59,365 nucleotides of DNA, from assembly GCA_945910225.1 (NCBI GenBank), contig CAMDYG010000013.1, positions 1-59,365 on the forward strand, in the 5' to 3' direction. Source of the DNA: an uncultured Eubacterium sp. GTDB taxonomy: Bacteria; Bacillota; Clostridia; Lachnospirales; Lachnospiraceae. The notes beneath the pieces were generated by a model. That model saw only the letters and a program-made list of their open reading frames with translations. It did no database searches and was not told the origin of the DNA. The position numbers and the translations under genes were made by a program. Below are positions 26,791 to 35,973 of this stretch, piece by piece (position 1 is the stretch's first letter; each line of letters begins with the position of its first letter).

Positions 26791-27930
26791 ATGATATCTG
26801 TAATAGTGCCAATTTATAATTCAGAAAAATATTTAAATCAATGTTTAACAAGTCTTGTAAAGCAGACATATTCTGATTTAGAAATAATTCTTGTAAATGA
26901 TGGTTCAACTGATTCTAGTATGAATATATGTGAGAAGTTCAAAAAAGAAGATGATAGAATTATTCTTATAAATAAAGAAAACCAAGGATTAGTCAGAGCA
27001 CGTAAAGATGGTGCAAGAAAAGCTACGGGTGAATATATAACATTTATTGATGCGGATGATTGGATTGATGCAGATACATATGATAATTTAAGAGATTTTA
27101 AGTCAGATATTATTGCGTATGGGCTGGTTGAAGAATATGGCTATAAAATCAAGAAAAAAACAAATAAGTTTAAAGATGGATTTTATGAAAAAGATGAGAT
27201 TTCAGATTATATAATACCACAAATGCTATGTGCAGATAATTTCTTTGAATTTGGTCTATTACCGAATCTTGTATGCAAATTGATAAAGCGCACTTTATTT
27301 CTGGAAATGATGGAAGATGTGAGCGATGACGTATCTGTTGGGGAAGACGTAGACTTCTTTTATAGAATAGTTTTTAAGGCAGAAACACTAACAATAAGAT
27401 CATATTGTCCGTATCATTACAGACAGCATTCTGAATCTATGATGCGAAAGAAAATTGATATTGAATCAATAAAAAAACTGTATTTTGATTTATTAGCAAT
27501 TAATGGCGTAAAAAAGAAGACGGAATGGGAAATACAATTAAACAAATATATCATGTTTGTAATGTTATTAAAAAGACCAGATAAAGTGGTTCATCTAATA
27601 AGGGAAATCAGCGAGATAAATGGAAGCGTTGTTATATATGGAGCAGGGGCTTTTGGAAAAGGCATATATACTCAGTTAAAGCAAAACAAGAAAATTAAAG
27701 AACTTTTTATTGTTGATAAACAATGGAAGGATCTTAGCAAGGAAAACATACTAATTGATAATCCTGAAAGAATTACTGATATCAATCCAGATAAAGTGAT
27801 AATTACAATTCTTGATGAAAGGGTATGCAATTATGTGAAAGAGTATTTGATTGGGATTGGCATTGGAACAGATAAAATAATTAGAATAAATTTTTCGGAA
27901 TTATGTGGTAATAAAGTCTTTGATATATAA
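26791..27930 (+). CDS. GT2 glycosyltransferase with C-terminal Rossmann module
   Basis: A 379-residue protein. Residues 1-~240 are a GT-A family 2 glycosyltransferase: ISVIVPIYNSEKYLNQCL, the EIILVNDGSTD nucleotide site and the metal-binding IDADDWID near 90. Residues about 265-375 form a small Rossmann-like module (VVIYGAGAFGKGIY, then LFIVDKQW) that recurs in five other island proteins. The gene is more AT-rich than its left neighbours. A weak GAAAGAG precedes the ATG, which overlaps the pseudogene's frame. Substrate unknown. Confidence 0.85.
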   Translation: MISVIVPIYNSEKYLNQCLTSLVKQTYSDLEIILVNDGSTDSSMNICEKFKKEDDRIILINKENQGLVRARKDGARKATGEYITFIDADDWIDADTYDNLRDFKSDIIAYGLVEEYGYKIKKKTNKFKDGFYEKDEISDYIIPQMLCADNFFEFGLLPNLVCKLIKRTLFLEMMEDVSDDVSVGEDVDFFYRIVFKAETLTIRSYCPYHYRQHSESMMRKKIDIESIKKLYFDLLAINGVKKKTEWEIQLNKYIMFVMLLKRPDKVVHLIREISEINGSVVIYGAGAFGKGIYTQLKQNKKIKELFIVDKQWKDLSKENILIDNPERITDINPDKVIITILDERVCNYVKEYLIGIGIGTDKIIRINFSELCGNKVFDI

Positions 27931-27944
27931 CAAAGGAGTATGAA

Positions 27945-28982
27945 ATGTTTGATGAAAAAATAGTGATATGTGGGGCAGGGGATACTGCCAGAAATTTTTT
28001 GGATTATAAACCAAGCGATTGTCAGGTAAAATATATTGTTGATTCAGATGCTGATAAAGTGGGAATTACAATTCATGGGGTTAAGGTATTTGACAGAAAT
28101 CATCTGGCAGCAGAAAAAGAGAAGGTTATCGTATTACTTACGTTTAATGATGAGAAAACAGAAAACTGGTTGGAATCATTAGGTGTTGAATGTTATAAAA
28201 GTTATGGAAGAAACGATAAAAATTTCTTTTACAGGAAAGAAGTAGTCAGATATATTGACGATGAAATTTTGTCAAAATTTATGTGGGATAAAAGAATAAA
28301 AAGGAGTTTATTTAGTGACAGGAGCCGAGATAATTTTTTTAGAGAATCATACTGCTCAGAAACTAATAAAAATCTGGTCCAATTAATGGCTTTAGGGAAA
28401 TATGAAGAAGCAGATGATTATTTATCAAAAATGTATAGTGAATATAATGAACTTTTTGATGATGAATTTTTTGATTACAGACCAGCTATGAGACTTATAA
28501 AACAAATTATAGAAATGAAATACAAGGAAAGGATCAGCATATGTGATTTGGGTTGTGGAAACGGAGAATTGTTACTTAATTTAGATGATGAAAAATATGA
28601 TTTGTATGGAGTGGATTTAAGTGATAAGAGAGTTTCAAGGCTTGTTAGTCATGGGATAAATGCAGTTAGCTCGAGAGTGGAAAAAATACCATTTGATGAC
28701 AGAACCATGGATGTTGTTTCTTGCCTAGAGTGTTTAGAGCATGTTTTTGATCCAACGATGGTTTTGAAAGAGATTGAGAGAGTATTAAAACCAGGTGGAA
28801 GGTTATTAATTTCGGTACCATATCAAGCTAATTGTGAAAGTGAGACACATGTAAGGCAATGGGATGAACGCAGATTATTTTCATTGTTAGAAGAAAAATT
28901 TGAAATAGAAAATATGATAAGAATTCCATATATAAATAGTTTTAATATGGATAATTTATTTGTGTCAGCAATTTTAAGATAA
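27945..28982 (+). CDS. SAM-dependent methyltransferase with N-terminal Rossmann module
   Basis: The 345-residue protein begins with the same small Rossmann module (VICGAGDTARNFL, IVDSDADKVG; residues 1-100). A class I methyltransferase domain follows: motif I CDLGCGNGELL near 200, acidic end of strand 2 (YGVDLSDKRV) and LECLEHVFDP, then LKPGGRLLISVPY. It probably O- or N-methylates a sugar on the glycan. It lies between two GT2-bearing proteins with 14- and 11-base gaps, so one operon. Confidence 0.85.
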   Translation: MFDEKIVICGAGDTARNFLDYKPSDCQVKYIVDSDADKVGITIHGVKVFDRNHLAAEKEKVIVLLTFNDEKTENWLESLGVECYKSYGRNDKNFFYRKEVVRYIDDEILSKFMWDKRIKRSLFSDRSRDNFFRESYCSETNKNLVQLMALGKYEEADDYLSKMYSEYNELFDDEFFDYRPAMRLIKQIIEMKYKERISICDLGCGNGELLLNLDDEKYDLYGVDLSDKRVSRLVSHGINAVSSRVEKIPFDDRTMDVVSCLECLEHVFDPTMVLKEIERVLKPGGRLLISVPYQANCESETHVRQWDERRLFSLLEEKFEIENMIRIPYINSFNMDNLFVSAILR

Positions 28983-28993
28983 TAGGAGAAAAT

Positions 28994-31633
28994 ATGGCAG
29001 TTGTTAGCATAGTAATGCCTGTATATAACGGCGAAAAATATTTAAGACAATCTATTGCAAGCGTAGTGAATCAGACATTTAAGGATTGGAATTTAATAAT
29101 TGTTGATGACTGTTCTACAGATTCTTCACCTGAAATTATGAATGAATATGCAAAAGCAGATGACAGAATTCAGGTTATACATAACGAAGTAAACAGTAAG
29201 ATACCAGCATCACTTAATAATGGGTTTGAAAAGGCATCGGGAAGATATTATTCCTGGACATCGGATGATAATATATATGAGAGTGACGCTATAGAGAAAA
29301 TGGTTAAGTATCTAGATGAACACCCGGATACAGGTCTTGTATATTCTAATATGAGATTTATTGATGGAGAAGGCAGAGAAACAGGAATATATGAATCTAA
29401 GCCAGAGGATATATTCAGTAATAACTGCGTAGGTGCATGCTTTATGTATAGGGCAGATATTGCCAAAGAAGCTGGCAAATATAGTGCGGACTGGTTTTTA
29501 GTAGAGGATTATGAGTATTGGCTGAGAATAAGAAATATAAGTAAGATAGGTCATATAGATGAATTGTTATATAAGTACAGACGTCATGAGAGAAGCTTAT
29601 CAGAAACTAAGATGATACAGGTAAGAGAGAAATTATATGACTTAAGACTTAATATGATTCAGAAGATGAATGATAAGATTCCTGACAGAATTAAGACAGA
29701 ATTATTCAAGGAAATGTGGCTGCAGAGTTCCGAAAGGCATGATGAGCTGCTTAATGTATTTTGGAATGGAGAAATGCCGGTTGATTTACAATGGCTTAAA
29801 AGAAAAGGGATAATTGATATGAGTAAAAAAGTTGTTTTGTTTGGAGCAGGAGTGTTTGGTGCTAAGGCATTGGATTATCTTGGAGAAGAAAAAGTGTATT
29901 GTTATGTGGATAATAATCCAGAGTTGAAAGATAAGATTGTTAATGGCAAGATTGTAAAATCTTTTGATGATATGAAAGAACTTGCAAAGACTTACCAGAT
30001 TGTAATTGCTGTTGATGCCCATAAAGCAGGCGTATTAGCGGAACAATTAGAAAATGCCGGAATAACGGAATATATAACTTATCTTGAGATGGTTAACAAT
30101 TATAAAAAACCGGAATTATCCGGACAGGTTGACTGGATAAAAACTACAGAAAAAGCCAAAAACTGGATAATTAATAATTCTATAAAAGGAGAGGGAATAA
30201 TTAATAATTCCCGGTACAAGAAGAGTTATCCGGAAGTCAGCGGATATTATATTCCAACACTTTTAAGATGGGGATTCAGAGATCTGGCTGTTACATATGC
30301 CGGATGGTTGTGCTCAATACAGCATGAAGAGGGGGCATGGTATGATACGGATGATAAAGAACCATATGTATTTGATACAGCCCAGATTCTTAAAGGGTTA
30401 GTGGCTATATATCCAATAAAACCTGAGGTTAAAGACAGCTTAATAAAGGGATGTGAATGGTTATTAGGGCAGATTACAGAAGAAGGCAGATTAGTTACTC
30501 CTTCTAAGGCAGCGTGGGGTAATGATGGAGTGTGTTCAGAACTGATACATCTATACTGCCTTTCACCATTGATAGATGCAGCAAAGCTTCTTGATAAACC
30601 GGAATATGAGAAGGCGGCGAGAAAAGTGGCTGATTATTACATCAGTAATTATAGAGATAAAATTCTTAACTTTGGATTCTTGTCACATTTTTACTCATAT
30701 GTTATGGAGGCTCTTTGCGATATAGAAGAGACTGAGCTTGCAAAAGAAGCAATGGATAAACTTTCTGTAATGCTCGATGAAAAAGGATATATTCCTGCAT
30801 TCAAGGATGTTGACTGGGTATGCTCGACAGGAATGTTCCAGCTGGCAATTACATGGTATAAGCTTGGTGATATTGAAAGAGGAAATAAGGCATTAACATA
30901 TGCAGCAAAGCTTCAGAATGAAACAGGTGGATGGTTTGGAAGCTACGCCGTAATTGATAATCCAAAACCTACAGATAAGAAGGAGTATCCTGATTATATA
31001 CCTGATGGGGAAATAAGCTGGGCGGTTAAGTATTATCTGGATGCAGTTTTTTATAAAAACAGATTAGAGTTTGATATACAGGCGGATAGTTTTTCATCAT
31101 CAATTTCAAAGGAAGATGGAAGATATCAGGTTATCCTTAAAGAAATTAACGCTGTGAAAAAAGCAGGCATGAAGATAATTGATGTTGGTTGTGGAAAAGG
31201 AAGGTTCTTAACTAATCTTTTAGAAGATGTAAAAAATTCCCAGTTATATGCGGTAGATATTTCGGATAAAGTAATGGGAACATTATCAGACAGAATAGTA
31301 AAAGAGAATGGAGTGCTCACACAGATTCCGTATGCTGACAATACATTTGACATCACGTATGCTGTGGAATCCCTGGAACATGCAATATTTCCTGAAAACG
31401 CCATCAAAGAGATGTTACGAGTTACTAAAACTGGAGGGAAGGTAATAGTTGTAGATAAGTCGGTAAAAGCGCTTGGAATGCTTGAAATAGATGCATGGGA
31501 GCAGTGGTTTGATGATGAAATATTTGAAAATGCTATTAAAGGTACAGGTTCATCTTTAAAGGTAATAGACAAAATACCATATGATGGCTATGAAGCAGAT
31601 GGGTTGTTTAAGGCTTGGATTATTACAAAATAA
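28994..31633 (+). CDS. Four-domain glycan enzyme: GT2, Rossmann, alpha/alpha toroid, methyltransferase
   Basis: An 879-residue fusion. (1) Residues 1-~235: GT2 glycosyltransferase (VSIVMPVYNGEKYLRQSI, LIIVDDCSTD, WTSDDN). (2) About 276-370: Rossmann module (VVLFGAGVFGAKALDYLG, YCYVDNNPELKDK). (3) About 385-700: repeated helix pairs with aromatic turns such as SIQHEEGAWYDTDD and ETGGWFGSYAV, resembling an (alpha/alpha)6 toroid as in terpenoid-cyclase or glycoside-hydrolase-like folds. (4) About 705-879: methyltransferase with IIDVGCGKGRFLTNL near 724. No signal peptide. One chain could add a sugar and methylate it; the toroid's role is unknown. AGGAGAAAAT precedes the start. Confidence 0.8.
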   Translation: MAVVSIVMPVYNGEKYLRQSIASVVNQTFKDWNLIIVDDCSTDSSPEIMNEYAKADDRIQVIHNEVNSKIPASLNNGFEKASGRYYSWTSDDNIYESDAIEKMVKYLDEHPDTGLVYSNMRFIDGEGRETGIYESKPEDIFSNNCVGACFMYRADIAKEAGKYSADWFLVEDYEYWLRIRNISKIGHIDELLYKYRRHERSLSETKMIQVREKLYDLRLNMIQKMNDKIPDRIKTELFKEMWLQSSERHDELLNVFWNGEMPVDLQWLKRKGIIDMSKKVVLFGAGVFGAKALDYLGEEKVYCYVDNNPELKDKIVNGKIVKSFDDMKELAKTYQIVIAVDAHKAGVLAEQLENAGITEYITYLEMVNNYKKPELSGQVDWIKTTEKAKNWIINNSIKGEGIINNSRYKKSYPEVSGYYIPTLLRWGFRDLAVTYAGWLCSIQHEEGAWYDTDDKEPYVFDTAQILKGLVAIYPIKPEVKDSLIKGCEWLLGQITEEGRLVTPSKAAWGNDGVCSELIHLYCLSPLIDAAKLLDKPEYEKAARKVADYYISNYRDKILNFGFLSHFYSYVMEALCDIEETELAKEAMDKLSVMLDEKGYIPAFKDVDWVCSTGMFQLAITWYKLGDIERGNKALTYAAKLQNETGGWFGSYAVIDNPKPTDKKEYPDYIPDGEISWAVKYYLDAVFYKNRLEFDIQADSFSSSISKEDGRYQVILKEINAVKKAGMKIIDVGCGKGRFLTNLLEDVKNSQLYAVDISDKVMGTLSDRIVKENGVLTQIPYADNTFDITYAVESLEHAIFPENAIKEMLRVTKTGGKVIVVDKSVKALGMLEIDAWEQWFDDEIFENAIKGTGSSLKVIDKIPYDGYEADGLFKAWIITK

Positions 31634-31657
31634 CATATAATTTTTAAGAGGTAGAAA

Positions 31658-32686
31658 ATGGTTGATTTAGAATTTGATGATAAAAATTATTTTACATTTT
31701 ATGCGGCAGCTGAATATAATGGTAAACTATATATATCAGACCCGGATAACAGGGGATTGCTAGTATATGATTTGGATACAAAAGAGATTAATGTTAAAAA
31801 TATTTTTATGGCCGAAAACGAGAGAGATAATTATTGGTCGGCTTTTTCTTATAATGGTGAAATATGGTTTGTTCCGATAAGAGATAATCAGAAGATTGCC
31901 ATATATAATATTGATAATAACAGCATTGAATATCTGAAAATTCCAAGATCAGAACACGTATGTGAATATCAGCCTTTTAGCAATAGTTATGTAGTAGGTA
32001 ATAAGGTTTATCTGACGCCAGCGTATTATGACAGCATATTATGTGTAGATTTAATGACTAGAGAAATTGAAAAAATAGATATAGGTATTTATACATATTC
32101 TGGCGATGTTCATGCCACATATAAATGGACATACATGGAAAAAAATAAAATTTATTTCTGCCCGTTTAATAATTCACTGGTAAAAAGTTATGATGTGGTT
32201 AATGGAGTTGTTGAAGACATACCAGTATCTGTTTCTAGCGGTATGTATACCAATATTATAGTTAAAGATGATTATATTTATTTAATGCCACAGAAACTTG
32301 ATAATGGCATATTGAAGTATAATTTAAATGATAAATCACAAGAAACTGTATATATTAATGCCCAATACGATAATACTACACAGTATGAATGTTATTTTAT
32401 GTTTGATGATGTAATATATGGACTTCCATTAGATGGCAATATAATGTATTTATTTGATTGTACGTCTGGAAATGTAGACACTATAGAAATAAACAATAAT
32501 ATTGAAAGCATATATTCATATTATTTTGCACAGAAAATAGATGAAAGGAGATATTTAATAATATCTAATAACGTAAAAAATCCTTGTCTGATCTGGAAAA
32601 AAGATGAAATTGAATTAATAGATATAAAATTACCAAAGGATTATTTTATGAAGGAATTATTGATGGAGATAGAGAAAAGGAGATAG
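31658..32686 (+). CDS. Six-bladed beta-propeller (Kelch-like) protein of unknown role
   Basis: The 342-residue protein is built of six repeats of about 50 residues, each with a strand such as NGKLYISDP, NGEIWFVPI, GNKVYLTPA, KNKIYFCPF, DYIYLMPQK or DVIYGLPLD, followed by a Tyr/Asp turn (LLVYDLDTKEI, IAIYNIDNNS). That is typical of a beta-propeller. There is no signal peptide and no active-site motif I recognise. A degraded copy of its 3' end lies at 26670-26790. It starts 24 bases after the fusion gene and ends 3 bases before the next, so it is in the operon. It may be a scaffold or a sugar-binding module. Confidence 0.6.
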   Translation: MVDLEFDDKNYFTFYAAAEYNGKLYISDPDNRGLLVYDLDTKEINVKNIFMAENERDNYWSAFSYNGEIWFVPIRDNQKIAIYNIDNNSIEYLKIPRSEHVCEYQPFSNSYVVGNKVYLTPAYYDSILCVDLMTREIEKIDIGIYTYSGDVHATYKWTYMEKNKIYFCPFNNSLVKSYDVVNGVVEDIPVSVSSGMYTNIIVKDDYIYLMPQKLDNGILKYNLNDKSQETVYINAQYDNTTQYECYFMFDDVIYGLPLDGNIMYLFDCTSGNVDTIEINNNIESIYSYYFAQKIDERRYLIISNNVKNPCLIWKKDEIELIDIKLPKDYFMKELLMEIEKRR

Positions 32687-32689
32687 CGT

Positions 32690-33610
32690 ATGTATATTTG
32701 CTCAAATAATAATTGTTGGTTTACTAATATTGGGGAGGCATTTATAGACTTAGGAGTTAAAGCTATTGTTCATAATCTTGCAAAAAAGGATGATGCTATT
32801 CATTATGCCTGTGTATCTCCTATGTCCAACACATATCTTCCAGAATCAGCATCAGACAGAGCATTTAGAAATGATGCTTTTTATGAACCAGATGTTCTTT
32901 TTTTAGCAGGGATGTATGCTACTAGTGAGGCATTTATAAATGATGGATCTTGTATAACGTATGAGTTTGCAAAAGAATTAAGAAAAAAAGGAAAACAAAT
33001 TGCATTTATAGGGGTTGGAGGAGAAAATTATACTGATAAAGAAAAAAGCGATGTACTTAGAGGAATGGAATTATTAAAACCGCTTTTTATTATAACAAGG
33101 GATAAAAAAACATATGATTTATATTCTGATTATTTTGAGTGTAAAAAAGGGCTTGATTGCGCATTCTGGCTGAATGATGAATATAATCCGGCGGGGTTGG
33201 GACATAAAAATTATATAGTATCAACATTTAACAGATCTGATGAACCTCTGGAACTGACAGATAGAGAGCATTATGTACATCCTTGGCATTTTCAATATAC
33301 ACTTGATGAAAGTAAAACAAGATATTTATCAAAAAACAATTTGTTTGTATCGGATAGCCCTTATGAATATTTAACATTGTATGCAAATGCTGATAAGGTG
33401 TATACAGATATGGTTCATGCAACGATACCATCTTTGGTATATGGAACACCAGTAAAATATTATCAGATAGATAATAGAAGAGATGCGTTCGAAAGTTTGG
33501 ATTATATTCATAAAGATGATGAGGGATTTTTATATATAGATAAACGACTTTTAGATATAGAAAAGAAACAGATAGAGGAATATGCATTGAAAAAATTAAA
33601 TGAAAAATAA
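32690..33610 (+). CDS. Polysaccharide pyruvyl transferase family protein
   Basis: A 306-residue GT-B-like protein with the order of marks seen in the CsaB/WcaK pyruvyltransferase family: an early NIGEAFIDLGVKAIV, IAFIGVGGENYTDKE near 106, IITRDKKTYDLY near 134, GLDCAFWL, and near the C-terminus YANADKVYTDMVHATIPSLV with YGTPVKYY. These enzymes move pyruvate from phosphoenolpyruvate to sugars, giving acidic ketal groups. The usual Arg-Leu-His of the last motif is here Met-Val-His, so activity is uncertain. It begins 3 bases after the propeller stop. Confidence 0.7.
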   Translation: MYICSNNNCWFTNIGEAFIDLGVKAIVHNLAKKDDAIHYACVSPMSNTYLPESASDRAFRNDAFYEPDVLFLAGMYATSEAFINDGSCITYEFAKELRKKGKQIAFIGVGGENYTDKEKSDVLRGMELLKPLFIITRDKKTYDLYSDYFECKKGLDCAFWLNDEYNPAGLGHKNYIVSTFNRSDEPLELTDREHYVHPWHFQYTLDESKTRYLSKNNLFVSDSPYEYLTLYANADKVYTDMVHATIPSLVYGTPVKYYQIDNRRDAFESLDYIHKDDEGFLYIDKRLLDIEKKQIEEYALKKLNEK

Positions 33611-33651
33611 AACGAATACGGATTTTTGGTAAGCAGAGAGTGACAATATAT

Positions 33652-35868
33652 ATGGATAAATTGATAATATTTGGGGCTGGTAATTATGGGAAAAAAGCAT
33701 ATGAAAAATTACAATATAAAGATATAGCTTTTTATGTGGACAATAACACTGATTTAAGAGGGAAAACATTATATGATATAAAGATATTGGATTTTAATAC
33801 ATATAAAACAATAGCTCAGGAGTATAGTCTTATTATAGGACTATCAGAAAACAGAGAGAAAGAGCTTATGGAACAGCTTTTTCAAAATGAAATAAAAGAT
33901 TTTGTTTTGTATTCAGAAATAGATGATTACTTGAGCGGAAAAATTTGTTTGAATTCTGAATTAAGAGAAAAACATCTGATGTCACTGCTAGAATATTATA
34001 AAAAAAAGGAAATTATTCTTGAAAAGAAAAATAAGATTTTGATGAATAATGTAGATATTCGCCACTTAAAGCCAGCAAGAGGATACATAAGGAAAATACA
34101 GTTGAAAATGTTATCTTTTGCACAGGATATATTTTCAGATTTACCAAATGAAATTCATCCTTTTCTGGTTGCAGGAAATGTTTTGGGATATACAAGGAAT
34201 AATGGCTTTATACCATGGGGTGATGATGTTAACTTTGGAATGATGAGAGACAGCTATAATAAATTTATAGATTATTACGAAGAGAATTATAGGGTGTTTA
34301 TAAGTGATGTTGATTATCGTAAAGAATACTCAGAACCAAAATATATAGACCGATTATTAAATGCGTATCCTGATGAGGATTTTATGGTTGTTTTTCCTTT
34401 CTATTTGCAGGTTAACAGAGGTAAAACTTTATATGATAGAAAAGTGTGTAATATATTTTGCTTTGATTCTTTTAAATCAGATTATGAATTTAGAGAGTAT
34501 AAAGACAAAATTCTTCAAATTAACGATAGAATAATGAATATATACTTTTCCGTAGAAAGAATAAATTATATAAAAAATGAATTGAAAGTAATTAATGATA
34601 AATTCGACCCAGAAGGAGAAAATATTTATTTTTCATTAGATAGCAAGCTGGCTATAAAGAGGAATAATGATAGCTGGATTAAAAAAGATTGTATTTTTCC
34701 ATTAAAAGCAGTTGATTATGATGGGTATAAATTTTATGTACCTAATAATTCTGATGAATACATAAAATATGAATATAAAAATTATGACGAATTTCCTAGT
34801 GATTACGGGGTTACAACACGCGATTATATATATGATTTATATGTTACTGTAGAGTTTTATATTATTGATTCATTTGAAATATATCATTTTTTACCTTTGT
34901 ACAGGCTGCTAAGAGAGAAAGGCGTATATGCTATTTTTGTGCTAGAAGATGAGAGTAGAAATGCATCAGGGAAATGGGTTGATTATAAAAATGCAAAGCA
35001 GATATTGGATGATAAAGAAGTTGAATATTCTGAGTATTATAATGAAAAAGCAGATATTGTTTTTACAACTCAAGGTGTAGAAATTTTGACAAAATATTCG
35101 CATTCCATAAAGATAGCCTTGGCATATGGACCAGCATTTAATAATGATGATTTTTTAATTACACCTAAAAGTACAATAGGTTTTGATTATAAATTTGTTA
35201 ATGGAGAATTTCAAAAGGATATTCTTTCAGAGAAAAATTATATTAATAAAGAACATATCATAAATGTGGGCTATCCAAAACATTACGGATATAAGTATTC
35301 AATAGAGAATAAGGATAAGGTGTTAAAAGAATTAAATATTAACACGGAAAAGCAGATTCTGGTGTATCTTCCGACATGGGATCATGATCCTTCTGTAGAG
35401 GCATATTATGATGAGATTATGAAATTGAAGGAACAATATTTTGTTGTTACAAAACCTCATCATTGTACATTCAGATTAGAATCACAGGCTGAACGATTAA
35501 AAAAGATATATGAATTGTCGGATGTTGTTCTTGATGGAAATTATGATTTTGAGAAAGCGGTAAGTATTGCAGATGTTTTATTATGTGATGCAACATCGGG
35601 TGCTTCAACAGAAAGCAGGGTTCTTAATCCTGAAGCCAGGTTAGTGCTTTTATCTACCAGAACTGATATTAAAGAGTATTTCTACAGCGAGATAGAAGAT
35701 TTTGCGGATGCAGTTGTCAATAATCCAAATGATTTATTGGGAGTTATGGATGGTTTAGATGATCGGCAAAAGGATTGGAAATATATTATTGATATGGATA
35801 AAGATGAAGAAGATTTATGGCATGTAATGAAAACTATTATTAAAGACAATCATCTGAACAAATTATAA
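33652..35868 (+). CDS. Rossmann-LicD-TagF-like triple-domain protein with altered LicD motif
   Basis: A 738-residue protein. Residues 1-~110: Rossmann module (LIIFGAGNYGKKAYEKL, FYVDNNTDLRGK). About 135-390: LicD-like region, but the usual WDDDxD is WGDDVN (in GNVLGYTRNNGFIPWGDDVN near 174-193), losing one Asp and replacing another by Asn. About 395-738: CDP-glycerol glycerophosphotransferase-like domain (ILVYLPTWDHDPSVEAYYDE, VVTKPHHCTF, LLCDATSGASTE). It may be a TagF-type enzyme with a dead LicD part. The ATG at 33652 is preferred to the GTG at 33640 because it matches sister modules. AT-rich. Confidence 0.75.
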   Translation: MDKLIIFGAGNYGKKAYEKLQYKDIAFYVDNNTDLRGKTLYDIKILDFNTYKTIAQEYSLIIGLSENREKELMEQLFQNEIKDFVLYSEIDDYLSGKICLNSELREKHLMSLLEYYKKKEIILEKKNKILMNNVDIRHLKPARGYIRKIQLKMLSFAQDIFSDLPNEIHPFLVAGNVLGYTRNNGFIPWGDDVNFGMMRDSYNKFIDYYEENYRVFISDVDYRKEYSEPKYIDRLLNAYPDEDFMVVFPFYLQVNRGKTLYDRKVCNIFCFDSFKSDYEFREYKDKILQINDRIMNIYFSVERINYIKNELKVINDKFDPEGENIYFSLDSKLAIKRNNDSWIKKDCIFPLKAVDYDGYKFYVPNNSDEYIKYEYKNYDEFPSDYGVTTRDYIYDLYVTVEFYIIDSFEIYHFLPLYRLLREKGVYAIFVLEDESRNASGKWVDYKNAKQILDDKEVEYSEYYNEKADIVFTTQGVEILTKYSHSIKIALAYGPAFNNDDFLITPKSTIGFDYKFVNGEFQKDILSEKNYINKEHIINVGYPKHYGYKYSIENKDKVLKELNINTEKQILVYLPTWDHDPSVEAYYDEIMKLKEQYFVVTKPHHCTFRLESQAERLKKIYELSDVVLDGNYDFEKAVSIADVLLCDATSGASTESRVLNPEARLVLLSTRTDIKEYFYSEIEDFADAVVNNPNDLLGVMDGLDDRQKDWKYIIDMDKDEEDLWHVMKTIIKDNHLNKL

Positions 35869-35973
35869 AGAAGCCTTATCGGGAGAATTGATAAGACAGA
35901 ACCACATACTACAAGCCTGATGTATGCACTGGGAGACAGACTTAATAAGCAAAGGATGGGTACTATTAAAAGA

